DNA from: a virus
IMG/VR virus record: IMGVR_UViG_3300030107_005092
Location: 9,100-48,318 of that record
Length of the DNA stretch: 39,219 bases
Direction: 5' to 3' (one strand)
Below, one piece after another: positions 7,783 through 17,954 of this stretch. The notes beneath the pieces are model-generated. The model was not told where the DNA came from and did not search any database. It saw only the letters and a list, made by a program, of their open reading frames with translations. A program made the position numbers and the translations under genes. Every line of letters begins with the position of its first letter. Position 1 is the stretch's first letter.

Positions 7783-10289
7783 TGCCACGCTTTTCACCAA
7801 TACAAACTAACTTTACGGCAGGTGAGTTATCACCACGACTTGAAGGTAGAGTTGACTTTGCAAAATATTACAATGGTGCAAAAACATTAGAAAACTTTAA
7901 TGTTTTACCTCATGGTGGTGTTAAACGTAGGGTTGGATCACATTTTGTTGCAGAAGCTGAAAACTCCGCAGAGGCATCTAGATTAATTCCGTTTGAGTTT
8001 AATGTAGAACAAGCATACATCATTGAAATGGGAAATCTATACTTTAGATTCTTCAAAGACAATGGTTCGATTGGCGAGGCTACTAAAACAATTACTGGTA
8101 TTACCAGAGCCAACCCTGCCGTTGTAACAATTAGTTCTCACGGATATTTAAATGGGGATGAAGTAGATATAGCATCTGTTGCAGGGATGACAGAAGTTAA
8201 TGGCAAAAGATTTATTGTAGCAAATAAGACAACCAATACATTTGAGTTATCCGGAATCGACTCATCAAGTTTTACAGCCTATTCTTCAGGCGGTACTGCT
8301 GCTAGAGTTTATGAAGTAGTCACTCCATACGCAGAGGCAGACATAAATGCAATTCAGTTTGCCCAAAGTGCAGATACAATGTATCTGACTCATCCCAGTT
8401 ATGCTCCAAGAAAACTAACAAGAACAGATCATAACAATTGGACGTTGACTGAAATAACTTTTATTGATGGCCCATATCTTGATCAAAACATTACAGCTAC
8501 CACGTTATCGTGTAATGCTACTTCTGGTTCAAGTAGGACATTAACGGCAAGTACCGCTATTTTTAATGCCAACCATGTAGGTGCGATTTTTTCGTTCTTA
8601 GGTGGCTATGTAACATGTACAGCTTTTGTCGATACGACAAATTTAACAGTTACAGTAAATGAAACTTTAAGCGGAACTGGAACAACCACAGAATGGTCAG
8701 AAGGCGGTTGGTCAACGCACAGAGGATTTCCTTCATGTGTTACGTTCTTTGAAGAACGACTTATGTTTGCCGGTTCAACGCATCAACCTCAGACATTATG
8801 GGGCAGTGTATCCGGAGACTTTGAAAACTTTAAAGCAGGTACAGGTGCTAGTGATGCTTTTATATTTACAATAGCATCAAATAAGGTAAACGTAATAAGA
8901 TGGTTAGCACCTGCTTCAAGACTATGTATCGGTACAGCAGGTGGTGAGTTTACAGTTACATCAACAAGTGATGCACCTCTGTCTCCTACTAACGTATCTA
9001 TTAAAAGACAAACGACATTCGGCTCATCCAATATAATGCCGATACAAATACGAAATGTTGTCTTATTTATACAACGAGCAGGTAGAAAGTTACGAGAGTT
9101 TTTCTTCAGATTTGAACAAGATGCTTTTGTTGCACCAGATATTACGATCCTAGCTGAACATGTTAGTGACCCAAGCATTATTGCATTAGATTATAAACAA
9201 GAGAATGATTCCCAATTATGGGCAGTAAGAAGTGATGGTCAATTACTGGCTATGACTTATGAAAGAGATCAGGATGTTGTCGCATGGAGTCGTCATATTG
9301 TTGGCGGTAACTTTGGCGAATGTACAATTACAGTAACAGACTTTGCAAATATTGCTGTTGGCACTACTCTAATTTTAACAAAGTCAGATGGATCAACTGT
9401 TACTTTTACAAGTGAATCAGTTGGAAGTTCAAGTCCATCAAGTTCTACTGGGTTCAGACCAAACACAAATAACAACACAACAGCAGATAACATATTTACA
9501 ACTATTAATGCTCATGCAGATTTTACTGTTGCTAACCCTGCTGCTAATGTTGTTACAGTTTATGAGACACTAAAAAGTGGTAATGGCAAATTAACAATAG
9601 AAAGTTCCGACACCACAAGACTAGCGACAACAGATGAAGGTATTGCAGTTGTAGAATCGGTGGCTAGTATTCCAATCTCTGACAGAGATCAAACTTGGGT
9701 AATAGTTAAAAGAACTATTAACGGCACAACGAAAAGATATGTAGAATACCTAGACGAAAAACAATGGGCAACAGCCACTAATGTTCAATGGCCTGAAATG
9801 AATACAGACTCAGGATTAACATATAGTGGTAGTGAAATATCTGCCATATCCAACCTAGAACATCTTGAAGGTCAAACAGTTAAAATTATTGCTGACGGAG
9901 CATTACACCCAAACAAAAGGGTAAGTGGAGGTGCTATTACATTAGATCGAGCAGCTACAGAGATAGAAGTAGGTCTTGCTTACACTTCAACTTTAAAAAC
10001 ATTAAGACCAGATTCACAACAGCAACAGCAAACCTTACAGGGCAAAGCGAAAAGATGGAATGAAGTTATTGCTAGATTCCATCAGACATTAGGTGGAAAG
10101 ATTAACGATGACATAATTTATTATCGTACCTCCGCAGATAAGATGGGGAAAGCACCTTCACTATTCACAGGCGACAAGCGTGTATGTAATTTAGGCTACG
10201 ACAAGGACGGACATATTACAGTTGAGCAAACTGAACCATTACCAATTCAAGTATTATCAATTACAGGAACGCTAGGTGCATACGACTAA
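7782..10289 (+). CDS. tail tubular protein B-like nozzle protein
   Basis: 835 residues. The N-terminus (TNFTAGELSPRLEGRVDFAKYY and NVLPHGGVKRR) is characteristic of podoviral gp12-type nozzle proteins. An inserted beta domain at about 105-183 (ITRANPAVVTISSHGYLNGD ... YSSGGTAARV) is a mobile domain found in several phage tail proteins. Late in the protein is a KTLRPDSQQQQQTLQGKAKR segment typical of the family. It overlaps the next gene by 14 bases. Confidence 0.9.
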   Translation: MPRFSPIQTNFTAGELSPRLEGRVDFAKYYNGAKTLENFNVLPHGGVKRRVGSHFVAEAENSAEASRLIPFEFNVEQAYIIEMGNLYFRFFKDNGSIGEATKTITGITRANPAVVTISSHGYLNGDEVDIASVAGMTEVNGKRFIVANKTTNTFELSGIDSSSFTAYSSGGTAARVYEVVTPYAEADINAIQFAQSADTMYLTHPSYAPRKLTRTDHNNWTLTEITFIDGPYLDQNITATTLSCNATSGSSRTLTASTAIFNANHVGAIFSFLGGYVTCTAFVDTTNLTVTVNETLSGTGTTTEWSEGGWSTHRGFPSCVTFFEERLMFAGSTHQPQTLWGSVSGDFENFKAGTGASDAFIFTIASNKVNVIRWLAPASRLCIGTAGGEFTVTSTSDAPLSPTNVSIKRQTTFGSSNIMPIQIRNVVLFIQRAGRKLREFFFRFEQDAFVAPDITILAEHVSDPSIIALDYKQENDSQLWAVRSDGQLLAMTYERDQDVVAWSRHIVGGNFGECTITVTDFANIAVGTTLILTKSDGSTVTFTSESVGSSSPSSSTGFRPNTNNNTTADNIFTTINAHADFTVANPAANVVTVYETLKSGNGKLTIESSDTTRLATTDEGIAVVESVASIPISDRDQTWVIVKRTINGTTKRYVEYLDEKQWATATNVQWPEMNTDSGLTYSGSEISAISNLEHLEGQTVKIIADGALHPNKRVSGGAITLDRAATEIEVGLAYTSTLKTLRPDSQQQQQTLQGKAKRWNEVIARFHQTLGGKINDDIIYYRTSADKMGKAPSLFTGDKRVCNLGYDKDGHITVEQTEPLPIQVLSITGTLGAYD

Positions 10290-10692
10290 AGTAGTTAAAC
10301 CATTTAAAATAGATCATGTAAAAAATTTACGCCCACACGATCAAAAATTAATACAAATAGCAGGTTTTGCAGATGATAATTCTCCTAGCTATTCTGGTTT
10401 TGTAAATGACGAATATGCTTTCTCAGCAGGAATAGTTCAGGCTTTTGGTGTTGGTACTGTTTGGGTAGTAACAACACCATTAGTAGAAAAATATCCATTA
10501 TGGTTTAGCAAAGCAGTTCGTAATATGTTAAACGCAGGAACAGATTTATATAAACTTCAAAGAGTACAAGCCACAGTGTTAAAAGAAAATAAACAAGCAG
10601 TTAAATGGATCGAATTTTTAGGATTTAAAAGAGAAGGTTTAATGCGTAAGTATGTTGGTGGCGATCACTATTTATATTCGAGGGTTTCGTAA
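10276..10692 (+). CDS. GNAT-fold protein (T7 gp13-like)
   Basis: 138 residues with a GTG start inside the nozzle gene. The C-terminal half has the GNAT pattern ENKQAVKWIEFLGFKREG followed by a MRKYVGGDHYLYSR strand. T7-type phages carry a similar small GNAT-like protein at this point, ahead of the internal core proteins. Acetyl-CoA binding and enzymatic activity are not shown by the sequence alone; a head-assembly role is possible. Confidence 0.75.
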   Translation: MHTTKVVKPFKIDHVKNLRPHDQKLIQIAGFADDNSPSYSGFVNDEYAFSAGIVQAFGVGTVWVVTTPLVEKYPLWFSKAVRNMLNAGTDLYKLQRVQATVLKENKQAVKWIEFLGFKREGLMRKYVGGDHYLYSRVS

Positions 10693-11217
10693 ATGGCAAA
10701 TCCATATGTAAAAGCAGCAATAATGGCAGGTACAGCTATTATGTCTGCTTTGTCATCTTTTAGACAAGCGGATGCTACTGAAGAGTTAGCAGCCTTAGAA
10801 GCACAACGAGAAGAAGCAGCAGCAAATGCAGAAGCATTACAACGAGAAAGGGATGCAAAAGATTTACAAAAACGACAGATAGCTGCTTTTTCAGCTAGTG
10901 GTGTTGTAAGTAGTGTAGGTACACCTTTATTAATTCAAGCAGATACTATTAAACAATCAAAAGAAGATATATTAAACATCAAACAAAACTCTTTATTTGC
11001 ACAAGCAAGTTTAAGAAGTAGGGGATCAATTGGTGCAGCTAAATTAAGATCAGAGGGTACAAGCACATTACTTACTGCCGGTTCAAAAATAGCAGGTATG
11101 GATTTCCCTAGTGGGGATAGTTTAGGTAGCGTTCCTACAACAAGTAGTTCTAGTGGTTTTGGAATGGATGTGAGATACCGAGGTTCTAATACTGCAAGAG
11201 GAAATATACCTAGATGA
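10693..11217 (+). CDS. internal virion protein, gp14-like
   Basis: 174 residues. A short hydrophobic N-terminal helix (AAIMAGTAIMSALSSF) is followed by a long Ala/Glu-rich coiled coil (about 25-60) and the motif FSASGVVSSVGTPLL, typical of T7 gp14-like ejection proteins that form the pore in the outer membrane. Starts directly after the GNAT gene and overlaps the next gene by 4 bases. Confidence 0.82.
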   Translation: MANPYVKAAIMAGTAIMSALSSFRQADATEELAALEAQREEAAANAEALQRERDAKDLQKRQIAAFSASGVVSSVGTPLLIQADTIKQSKEDILNIKQNSLFAQASLRSRGSIGAAKLRSEGTSTLLTAGSKIAGMDFPSGDSLGSVPTTSSSSGFGMDVRYRGSNTARGNIPR

Positions 11218-13598
11218 AAATACCTTATCAATCTAATCAAAGACAGGTTATGCCCACAGGGGGTAGTGCAGAGAATATTGCACTTCAATCTACTCCCGGT
11301 CTTAATCCATTTTTAGATACTGTTGTTAAAATATCAGGTGAGAAGTTTGAAGAATCTAGAGCATTAGATATACAAAAACAACAATTAGATATTTTAAAAG
11401 ATTTAAATAAATTTAATAATGATACTGAAGCATCTTTAAAAACAATAGATGATCCTATTAAATATAGTCAAGAATGGAATAATGCTCTTAAAAATAAAAT
11501 AGAATCGTTAAGAGAAAATCATAATCCTGAAGTAATTGATGGTATGCTTGGGGATTTAACAAATATTGAAATGAAAATGACGAACACTATTTTTGCAAAT
11601 GCTCAAACTAAACAAAATTCCATATTAGTTAATGATTTAAACAACTATATTGCAAGTGATTTAGAAAATGAAAATACTAATTTAGAAGATACATTAGTAG
11701 ATATTGTATTAACAGAAACTGAAATAGATAATTTAACAGGAAGAGGCGTTCATGATATTCAAGTAGCAGAAAAACTAAAAGTTGAATATAAAAAAGATAA
11801 AATAACAAACTTATCTAATAATTTTAAAGCAGAAAGTAGAGATACAATTATAAATAAATCTCATAATAGAGATGAGGCAGCAGCATTAATACCAACATTT
11901 GTTGAAAGATATAAAAAAATACAAGAAACGGCTAATAAAGAACTTGGTATTAATACTATTTCAAAAGAGGCTGTTTCAGACTTTTCTGATAGTTTATATC
12001 TTTCATTAATTAATAAAGAAGTTACAAGTGCAATTCGATATGGTAAACCTGAAGACATTGAAAATTTAGACTTTATAAATAAATTAAGTCCTAAAGCAGC
12101 AGAAAAATTAAATAAAGATTTAGCAGGTTGGATTGATGCTGCGGAAAAACAAGAAGTAGAAAATATTGCTCCAATTATATTAAATTCTTTCGATGATCCT
12201 AATGATTTTCTAACTATTGATGGAAATAGAGATGTAAAGGAAATTAAAAAAAGAGTGAATGAAGTAATGACAGGTCAGTTTTTAGATGATGACGGTGGGG
12301 AAAAGCAAAAACTGTGGAAGAAATTATCTGGCAAACAACAAAGCGATCTAAAAGGACTTGCTCTTACTCGTTTAAATAAAACTTTGTCATTTTTGGACAA
12401 CCAACAGAAAGCAGAAGATGAAAATGGTCAAAGAAATAATGATGCAGTAGCTAAAGGGTTATATGAAAAATTAAGTAATGGTACATTAAATATAGCAGAC
12501 GTTGAAGGAGCAAAATTTTCAAACGATAACTATGGTCAAAATCTAAAAAGTGAATTTTTAGTATTAGCAGAAAATCTTCAAACTAATAAAATACGCACCT
12601 CTTCTAATTTTAATGCGATGAAAACAATTAAAGAACGAATTGTTGCACCTAACAATAAAATTTTTAGTGTTAATACACCATTTACACTAGGTAATGAAGA
12701 GATTGATAAGCCTTTAAGTATTCTTCAAAGACTTGCTTTAGATAAAGGCGATCCTAGAGCTTTAAGTCAAAATGACTTTGAACATCTTAAAACCCTTTTA
12801 AGTTTAAGAACAGATCAAATATCAATAGATAATAATAATGCTTATACAAAATTATTCAATTCATTAGAGGGAATGGTATACGATTCTACTAATAAAAAAG
12901 ATACTTTTGGCCCACAAAGGCTTTTACAATTTCAAATGGATCTATTGAACAAATTTCAGGAAGGTTTAGACAATGGGATACCTGCATCTGAATTAATTGA
13001 TCAAAAATCAGAACATTATGTTCCAAGAAAATTGGATATGAATGACTATATACGGACATCAAAAGAAATACAAAATGAATTTATGAACAGAAGAAAAAAG
13101 GAAGGGCCGTCAGATTGGAATACTATTATTTCTCCTGAGTTATCACAAGAGACAACTAGGACAGATATTACTCCAGATATGATAAGACCAGATGGCACAA
13201 TTAAATCAGCACATGGATGGTTAGGGCCTATTGCCGATAGACAAGGTAACACTATGACAGAACTTTCTGTTAATTATAGTGATGTTCTTGATGCTAGACT
13301 TATTCCTTTATTAGTTCCTACTTTAACTGAAGATGAAATTGAAACATTACAACGCATAAAGTTTACTGATGATGGAAAAATTCCTGAAGGAGCAATTCCT
13401 AAATCTATAGAGAAAAAAGCAATTGAACATGCTAGAAAAAGAGTTGAACAGGGTTATAGTCCTTTTTATGAATCTTATACTGACTATATGATGCGTGTAC
13501 CAAAAAAACCTAGTGGTAAGAATTGGGATGAACATAAAGCATCACCAGAATATCAACAATGGCTTAACTCAAGACCTCCAGAAGCAGTACAAAACTAA
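11214..13598 (+). CDS. internal virion protein, gp15-like
   Basis: 794 residues, mostly helical and charged, in the position of T7 gp15, which builds the periplasmic ejection tunnel with gp16. Near the C-terminus is a recognisable module (HGWLGPIADRQGNTMTELSV, then IPLLVPTLTEDEIETL and HARKRVEQGYSPF) that also occurs in other podoviral internal proteins. The start overlaps the previous stop (ATGA) and the next gene begins with no gap. Confidence 0.78.
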   Translation: MKIPYQSNQRQVMPTGGSAENIALQSTPGLNPFLDTVVKISGEKFEESRALDIQKQQLDILKDLNKFNNDTEASLKTIDDPIKYSQEWNNALKNKIESLRENHNPEVIDGMLGDLTNIEMKMTNTIFANAQTKQNSILVNDLNNYIASDLENENTNLEDTLVDIVLTETEIDNLTGRGVHDIQVAEKLKVEYKKDKITNLSNNFKAESRDTIINKSHNRDEAAALIPTFVERYKKIQETANKELGINTISKEAVSDFSDSLYLSLINKEVTSAIRYGKPEDIENLDFINKLSPKAAEKLNKDLAGWIDAAEKQEVENIAPIILNSFDDPNDFLTIDGNRDVKEIKKRVNEVMTGQFLDDDGGEKQKLWKKLSGKQQSDLKGLALTRLNKTLSFLDNQQKAEDENGQRNNDAVAKGLYEKLSNGTLNIADVEGAKFSNDNYGQNLKSEFLVLAENLQTNKIRTSSNFNAMKTIKERIVAPNNKIFSVNTPFTLGNEEIDKPLSILQRLALDKGDPRALSQNDFEHLKTLLSLRTDQISIDNNNAYTKLFNSLEGMVYDSTNKKDTFGPQRLLQFQMDLLNKFQEGLDNGIPASELIDQKSEHYVPRKLDMNDYIRTSKEIQNEFMNRRKKEGPSDWNTIISPELSQETTRTDITPDMIRPDGTIKSAHGWLGPIADRQGNTMTELSVNYSDVLDARLIPLLVPTLTEDEIETLQRIKFTDDGKIPEGAIPKSIEKKAIEHARKRVEQGYSPFYESYTDYMMRVPKKPSGKNWDEHKASPEYQQWLNSRPPEAVQN

Positions 13599-16500
13599 AT
13601 GGGTGCTTTAAAAATTTTATCTGCTTCAGAAGAATATGATGCATTAGTTGCATCTGGTGCATCTGAAGAAGAGTTAGAGGAATACAGAACTTTTCAAATG
13701 GATGCAATGAGAGCAAGTGGTGCAAGTGATAGTGAAATTAAAAAAGAATGGGGTGTATCTGAACCAAATGTAGAACCAATAAAAAATTATTGGCAAAAAA
13801 CGATCCAAACTCTTAAAGAAGTAAAAGAAGGTGCTGTTGGTAAAGATTTTGAATTTACAGAATATCTAGAAAGCGGTTATAACAAATCAATAATAAACCT
13901 TGTTACTCAATATCATTCTGATGGTGAACTACCTGCGGAATTTTATGAAGGTGAAAAAGAAGATACAGGATGGCTTGAAAGATATGTAGACAGCATGGCT
14001 AATATTGTACCTGATTTACCTGCTTACCTATTAGGTGCTGCGGTTACAGGAGCAATTACAAGAATTCCTACTGTATCAGCTTTTGGGGCAGGGTTTGTTC
14101 CGGGGTCAATAAGAGAAACATACATACAAGCATTAATAGATGGCGATGTTGATACATTTGGTGAATGGAGTGAATTATTTATAAAGCACGGTATTAAAGA
14201 AGGTGTAAAAGAGGGTATTGTATTAGCATCTGCGTATAAAGCACAAAAAGCAGTAAAAAATCCTTTTGGAAAATTTGCTACTCTTGTAGCTACATTTACA
14301 GCAGTTGGTTCTGCTTTAGAAGGTAGAATGCCCACAAAGGAAGAAATTGTTAATAATACGCTTGTGTTAGGAACATTGGGTTTTGGCCCAAAAGCAGCTA
14401 AAAAAATTTACGACGTAGTAAAAAAAGATCCTAATGCAAAACCAATTCATACTGTAGATGAAGTTTTATCTAATAAAAGATTAGAAGAAGACGTAAGAAG
14501 TGAAAATATAGATAAGCCTAGAGATAAAATTGATTTTACTAAAAAAGATGATAAATCTGCAAAGGATCAAAGTGGGAAACCTGAAGTTACAGAAAAAGAC
14601 AAAGTTCCTCCTAAGTATGATGTTGAAGATATAGTTAGTGAAACAAAACCTAAAACAGAAAAACCTGTAGAGGAAAAACCTAAAACAGAAAAACCTGTAG
14701 AGGAAAAACCTGTACAAGAAAAAGAAATTGTAGATACAAGTCCTGAGTTTAAAAAAGTAGAGAAGGCTGAGAAAGCAGCAACTAAAAAACAAACTGAAGC
14801 AGAAAAACAATTAAAAGTATTAGAAGAAAAAATACAATTAGAAACTAAAAAAGAAAAAGTAACAAAATTAGAAGAAACTGTTAAAAAACAAAAAGAAAAA
14901 GTAGAACAATTAAAAACAAAAGCTGACCAGGCGAAACAAAACAAACAGGATTATTTAGATCAGCGAACAGAAAAACCTGTTGAAACAGAGATTGTAGAGC
15001 CAGAGGTTACAGTAGAATCTGCTCTTAAAAATGCAGAATCAATAGTTAAATTTGATATGCCGTCTATAGCATTACGAGAAAAAATTACTTATGCATCTGA
15101 TTATTTAAAAGCACATTTTTTGGATAGATTATATCCAGTTTTTAAAACTGTCAGAGAGGCAGGTGAACGAGAAGGCTATAAAGACAAAGAAGGCCAACAA
15201 CAAATTAGTGCTTATAAACTATTAAGAATACTAAGAGGTGCTAGTGCAGGTAGAGCAAGACATTTTCTTAGTCACGGCACATTGAATTTTAAAAATTTAG
15301 AAATTGTTGGTAAACCTCTTACGGAAATATTAAGACCTATTAAAGATTTAGATACTTGGAAAAATTTTTCTTATTACATGGTTGCTAAACGTACATTGGA
15401 ATTAGCTAAAAGAGCAATTCCAACTAACATGACAGTTGCAGATGCAAAAGTATTAGTTGATTATTATTCAAAGCAAAAGATAGAGTATGAACCTAGTTAT
15501 TGGAAAAAAAGATTACAAGGCAAGGAAAAAGTAGAAACTACATATGAAAAAATGGCTGAAGAACTTTTTCAGTATCAAGTAGAATTGATTACTTATCTTA
15601 AAGATTCTGGCATTATTAATAAAAAAATGTTTGATGTAATGATTGAATTAAATAAAGATTACGTTCCATTTTATAGAGTATTACTAGAAGTAAAACCCGG
15701 TACTAAAATAGTAAAAGTAGAAAAAGATGGTAAAAAAGAATGGCAAGTACAGGCTGAAGGAAATGTATTAGCTAAATTTGAAATTAGTAAACTCAATCCT
15801 TTAAAAAATAGCACAGCACAAAAACAAGCTGCTGAAAAATGGCTAAGAGAAAATTACAAAATTGATTCAAAAACAGGTTTAGGTCAGACTGTACGTAATC
15901 CTATAAAAAGGATTAAAGGTAGTGAAAAGGATATTATAGATCCAATAGAAAGTATTTTTAAAAACACTCTTCATTTTATTAATTTAGCTGAACAAAATAA
16001 TGCAGCTTTAAAATGGATAGAAATGATAGAACGTCATCCTAATTTATTTCCACATATACAAAAATCAGTTGCTCCTTCAAAAGGATTAAAAGTTACTTTA
16101 AAAGAGTTAGAGAATGTTGTTAGCGACACATCAAAAATAGACTCTAAAGTTTTAAAAGATGATGGGTTTTCTATATTTAGAAGAGATAGTATTACTCCTA
16201 CAGCAACAGAAATTGTAATTTATAGGAATGGTAAAAGAGAAGTATGGAATGTTGGCAAAGAGATAGCTAATACTTTTAGAAATTTAGATAAAAAGCAAAT
16301 GAACTTTTTAGTAAAAATAATGAATTTACAAACTAGAACATTAAGAGCCGGGGCTACATTAGCACCTGACTTCTTTGTCAGAAATATAACTCGTGATACT
16401 GTTATGGCAGGTATATTAAGTGAACATGGATTTATTCCATTTATTCATACTGCACAAGGGGTATGGGCATTAACAACTAATAAAGCAGCAAGAGAAAAAT

Positions 16501-17954
16501 TTCTAAGGTCTGGTGCTGTTCAATCAATGTTAGTAAGTTTTGATAGGCAATATTTTGATCCAGAAATAAAGACCGAATTATTAGGTAGAAACCTCCGTCA
16601 GCAAATTCAAAATCCATTAGAAGTTTTACGCATTTTGTCTGAAATGTTTGAATCATCATCAAGATATGGTGAAATGAAATTAGCAGAAGCAGAAGGAATA
16701 AAAAAAGGGTACACAGGCAGAGCGTTGCAAGAATATATTGGGTACGCAACTAGAGATGTAACTATTGATTTTGGGAAGATGGGTTTACAGGTTGAATCAT
16801 TAAATTTAATTAGTGCTTTTTATAATGCAAGACTTCAAGGTTATGCAAAAATATTTGAAGGTTTTAGAGATCGCCCCGGGCAAACAACTGCAAAAATTGG
16901 AGCATATATTGTTACCCCAAGTATTTTGCTATGGATTGCAAATAGAGATAATGAAACTTATAAGGAATTACCACAATGGCAAAAAGATATGTTTTGGATT
17001 GTTATTACCGGGGAAGGTGCAGAAGAAAAAGTATGGAGAATACCAAAGCCTTTTGAATTAGGAATATTATTCGGAACAGGAACAGAAAGAACGCTAGATT
17101 GGTTAGCAGCAAATGAACCAGATGAATTAGAACGAATAATTAAAACGACAATGAAAGACGTTGGGAAAGGTGCTATCCCTTGGCCTGACACAATGAAAAC
17201 ATTAGTAGAACAAGGTGCTAATCATAGTTTCTTTAAACAAAGACCAATTGTTAGTAGAACAAATGAAAAGTATTTACCAGAATATCAATTTGGTGAATAT
17301 ACGTCTGAAACTTCAAAACTTTTAGGCAGAGGAATTTCTCATATTTTTGGCAATACAACTACTGCTGCATCACCAGATAGAATAGAGCATGTTATTTTGG
17401 CTTGGGGCGGTACACTTGGTAGGTATGTTTTACAACTTACAGATTATATGTTAATCCAAAGTGGAAAAGTTCCAGAGCCTCAAACACCATTTGATCAAGA
17501 TGCTTTAGAAAATTTACCTGTTATAAAAGCATTTATGATTAGAAATCCAAATGCTAATTCACAATATATACAGCAATTTTATGATGAATTAGATGTTGTA
17601 AAAAAATTACAGAATACTATTACTAGAGCAGAAGAAAGTGGAGATTGGCAAACTGCTAATAAACTTTATGATCAATTAAATTCAGTAGACGTAGATTATT
17701 TATTAGATATTGAAAAAGTTTTATCAGAACAAAGAAAAATGATTAGGGATTTATCATTTATATCAAACGATGTAATGTCAAGAGCAGAAAAATCACATTA
17801 TACAGATGATATATATAGATTTATGATAGATGAAGCAAAAGCAGGTATAGATGAAATAAATTATAGTAAGCATTTAATGAAAGAAAATAAAAAATCTTTC
17901 TTTAACCCAGTAGTACAAGAACCTATTATAGAGGAAAGAGGCATCGTGCAATGA
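13599..17954 (+). CDS. large internal virion (DNA ejection) protein, gp16-like, with LPD38-type domain
   Basis: 1451 residues, the size of a gp16-type ejection motor. A short N-terminal repeat (ASGASEEEL, ASGASDSEI) is followed by a hydrophobic segment near 138-170. Next is a Lys/Pro/Glu linker at about 345-375 with an imperfect tandem KPKTEKPVEE and a strong coiled coil at about 375-450. At about 915-1150 a segment beginning FVRNITRDTVMAGILSEHG resembles large polyvalent protein-associated domain 38. No lysozyme or transglycosylase motif is evident at the N-terminus, unlike T7 gp16. It overlaps the tail fibre gene by 4 bases. Confidence 0.78.
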   Translation: MGALKILSASEEYDALVASGASEEELEEYRTFQMDAMRASGASDSEIKKEWGVSEPNVEPIKNYWQKTIQTLKEVKEGAVGKDFEFTEYLESGYNKSIINLVTQYHSDGELPAEFYEGEKEDTGWLERYVDSMANIVPDLPAYLLGAAVTGAITRIPTVSAFGAGFVPGSIRETYIQALIDGDVDTFGEWSELFIKHGIKEGVKEGIVLASAYKAQKAVKNPFGKFATLVATFTAVGSALEGRMPTKEEIVNNTLVLGTLGFGPKAAKKIYDVVKKDPNAKPIHTVDEVLSNKRLEEDVRSENIDKPRDKIDFTKKDDKSAKDQSGKPEVTEKDKVPPKYDVEDIVSETKPKTEKPVEEKPKTEKPVEEKPVQEKEIVDTSPEFKKVEKAEKAATKKQTEAEKQLKVLEEKIQLETKKEKVTKLEETVKKQKEKVEQLKTKADQAKQNKQDYLDQRTEKPVETEIVEPEVTVESALKNAESIVKFDMPSIALREKITYASDYLKAHFLDRLYPVFKTVREAGEREGYKDKEGQQQISAYKLLRILRGASAGRARHFLSHGTLNFKNLEIVGKPLTEILRPIKDLDTWKNFSYYMVAKRTLELAKRAIPTNMTVADAKVLVDYYSKQKIEYEPSYWKKRLQGKEKVETTYEKMAEELFQYQVELITYLKDSGIINKKMFDVMIELNKDYVPFYRVLLEVKPGTKIVKVEKDGKKEWQVQAEGNVLAKFEISKLNPLKNSTAQKQAAEKWLRENYKIDSKTGLGQTVRNPIKRIKGSEKDIIDPIESIFKNTLHFINLAEQNNAALKWIEMIERHPNLFPHIQKSVAPSKGLKVTLKELENVVSDTSKIDSKVLKDDGFSIFRRDSITPTATEIVIYRNGKREVWNVGKEIANTFRNLDKKQMNFLVKIMNLQTRTLRAGATLAPDFFVRNITRDTVMAGILSEHGFIPFIHTAQGVWALTTNKAAREKFLRSGAVQSMLVSFDRQYFDPEIKTELLGRNLRQQIQNPLEVLRILSEMFESSSRYGEMKLAEAEGIKKGYTGRALQEYIGYATRDVTIDFGKMGLQVESLNLISAFYNARLQGYAKIFEGFRDRPGQTTAKIGAYIVTPSILLWIANRDNETYKELPQWQKDMFWIVITGEGAEEKVWRIPKPFELGILFGTGTERTLDWLAANEPDELERIIKTTMKDVGKGAIPWPDTMKTLVEQGANHSFFKQRPIVSRTNEKYLPEYQFGEYTSETSKLLGRGISHIFGNTTTAASPDRIEHVILAWGGTLGRYVLQLTDYMLIQSGKVPEPQTPFDQDALENLPVIKAFMIRNPNANSQYIQQFYDELDVVKKLQNTITRAEESGDWQTANKLYDQLNSVDVDYLLDIEKVLSEQRKMIRDLSFISNDVMSRAEKSHYTDDIYRFMIDEAKAGIDEINYSKHLMKENKKSFFNPVVQEPIIEERGIVQ

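Noticed and set aside
8789-9178. 129-codon minus-strand frame
   Set aside because: Opposite to the nozzle gene, which has clear family motifs throughout; no support of its own.
14481-14944. Two minus-strand frames inside the large internal virion gene
   Set aside because: Phe/Ser/Cys-rich low-complexity products are the mirror of the Lys/Glu/Pro linker and coiled coil on the plus strand.
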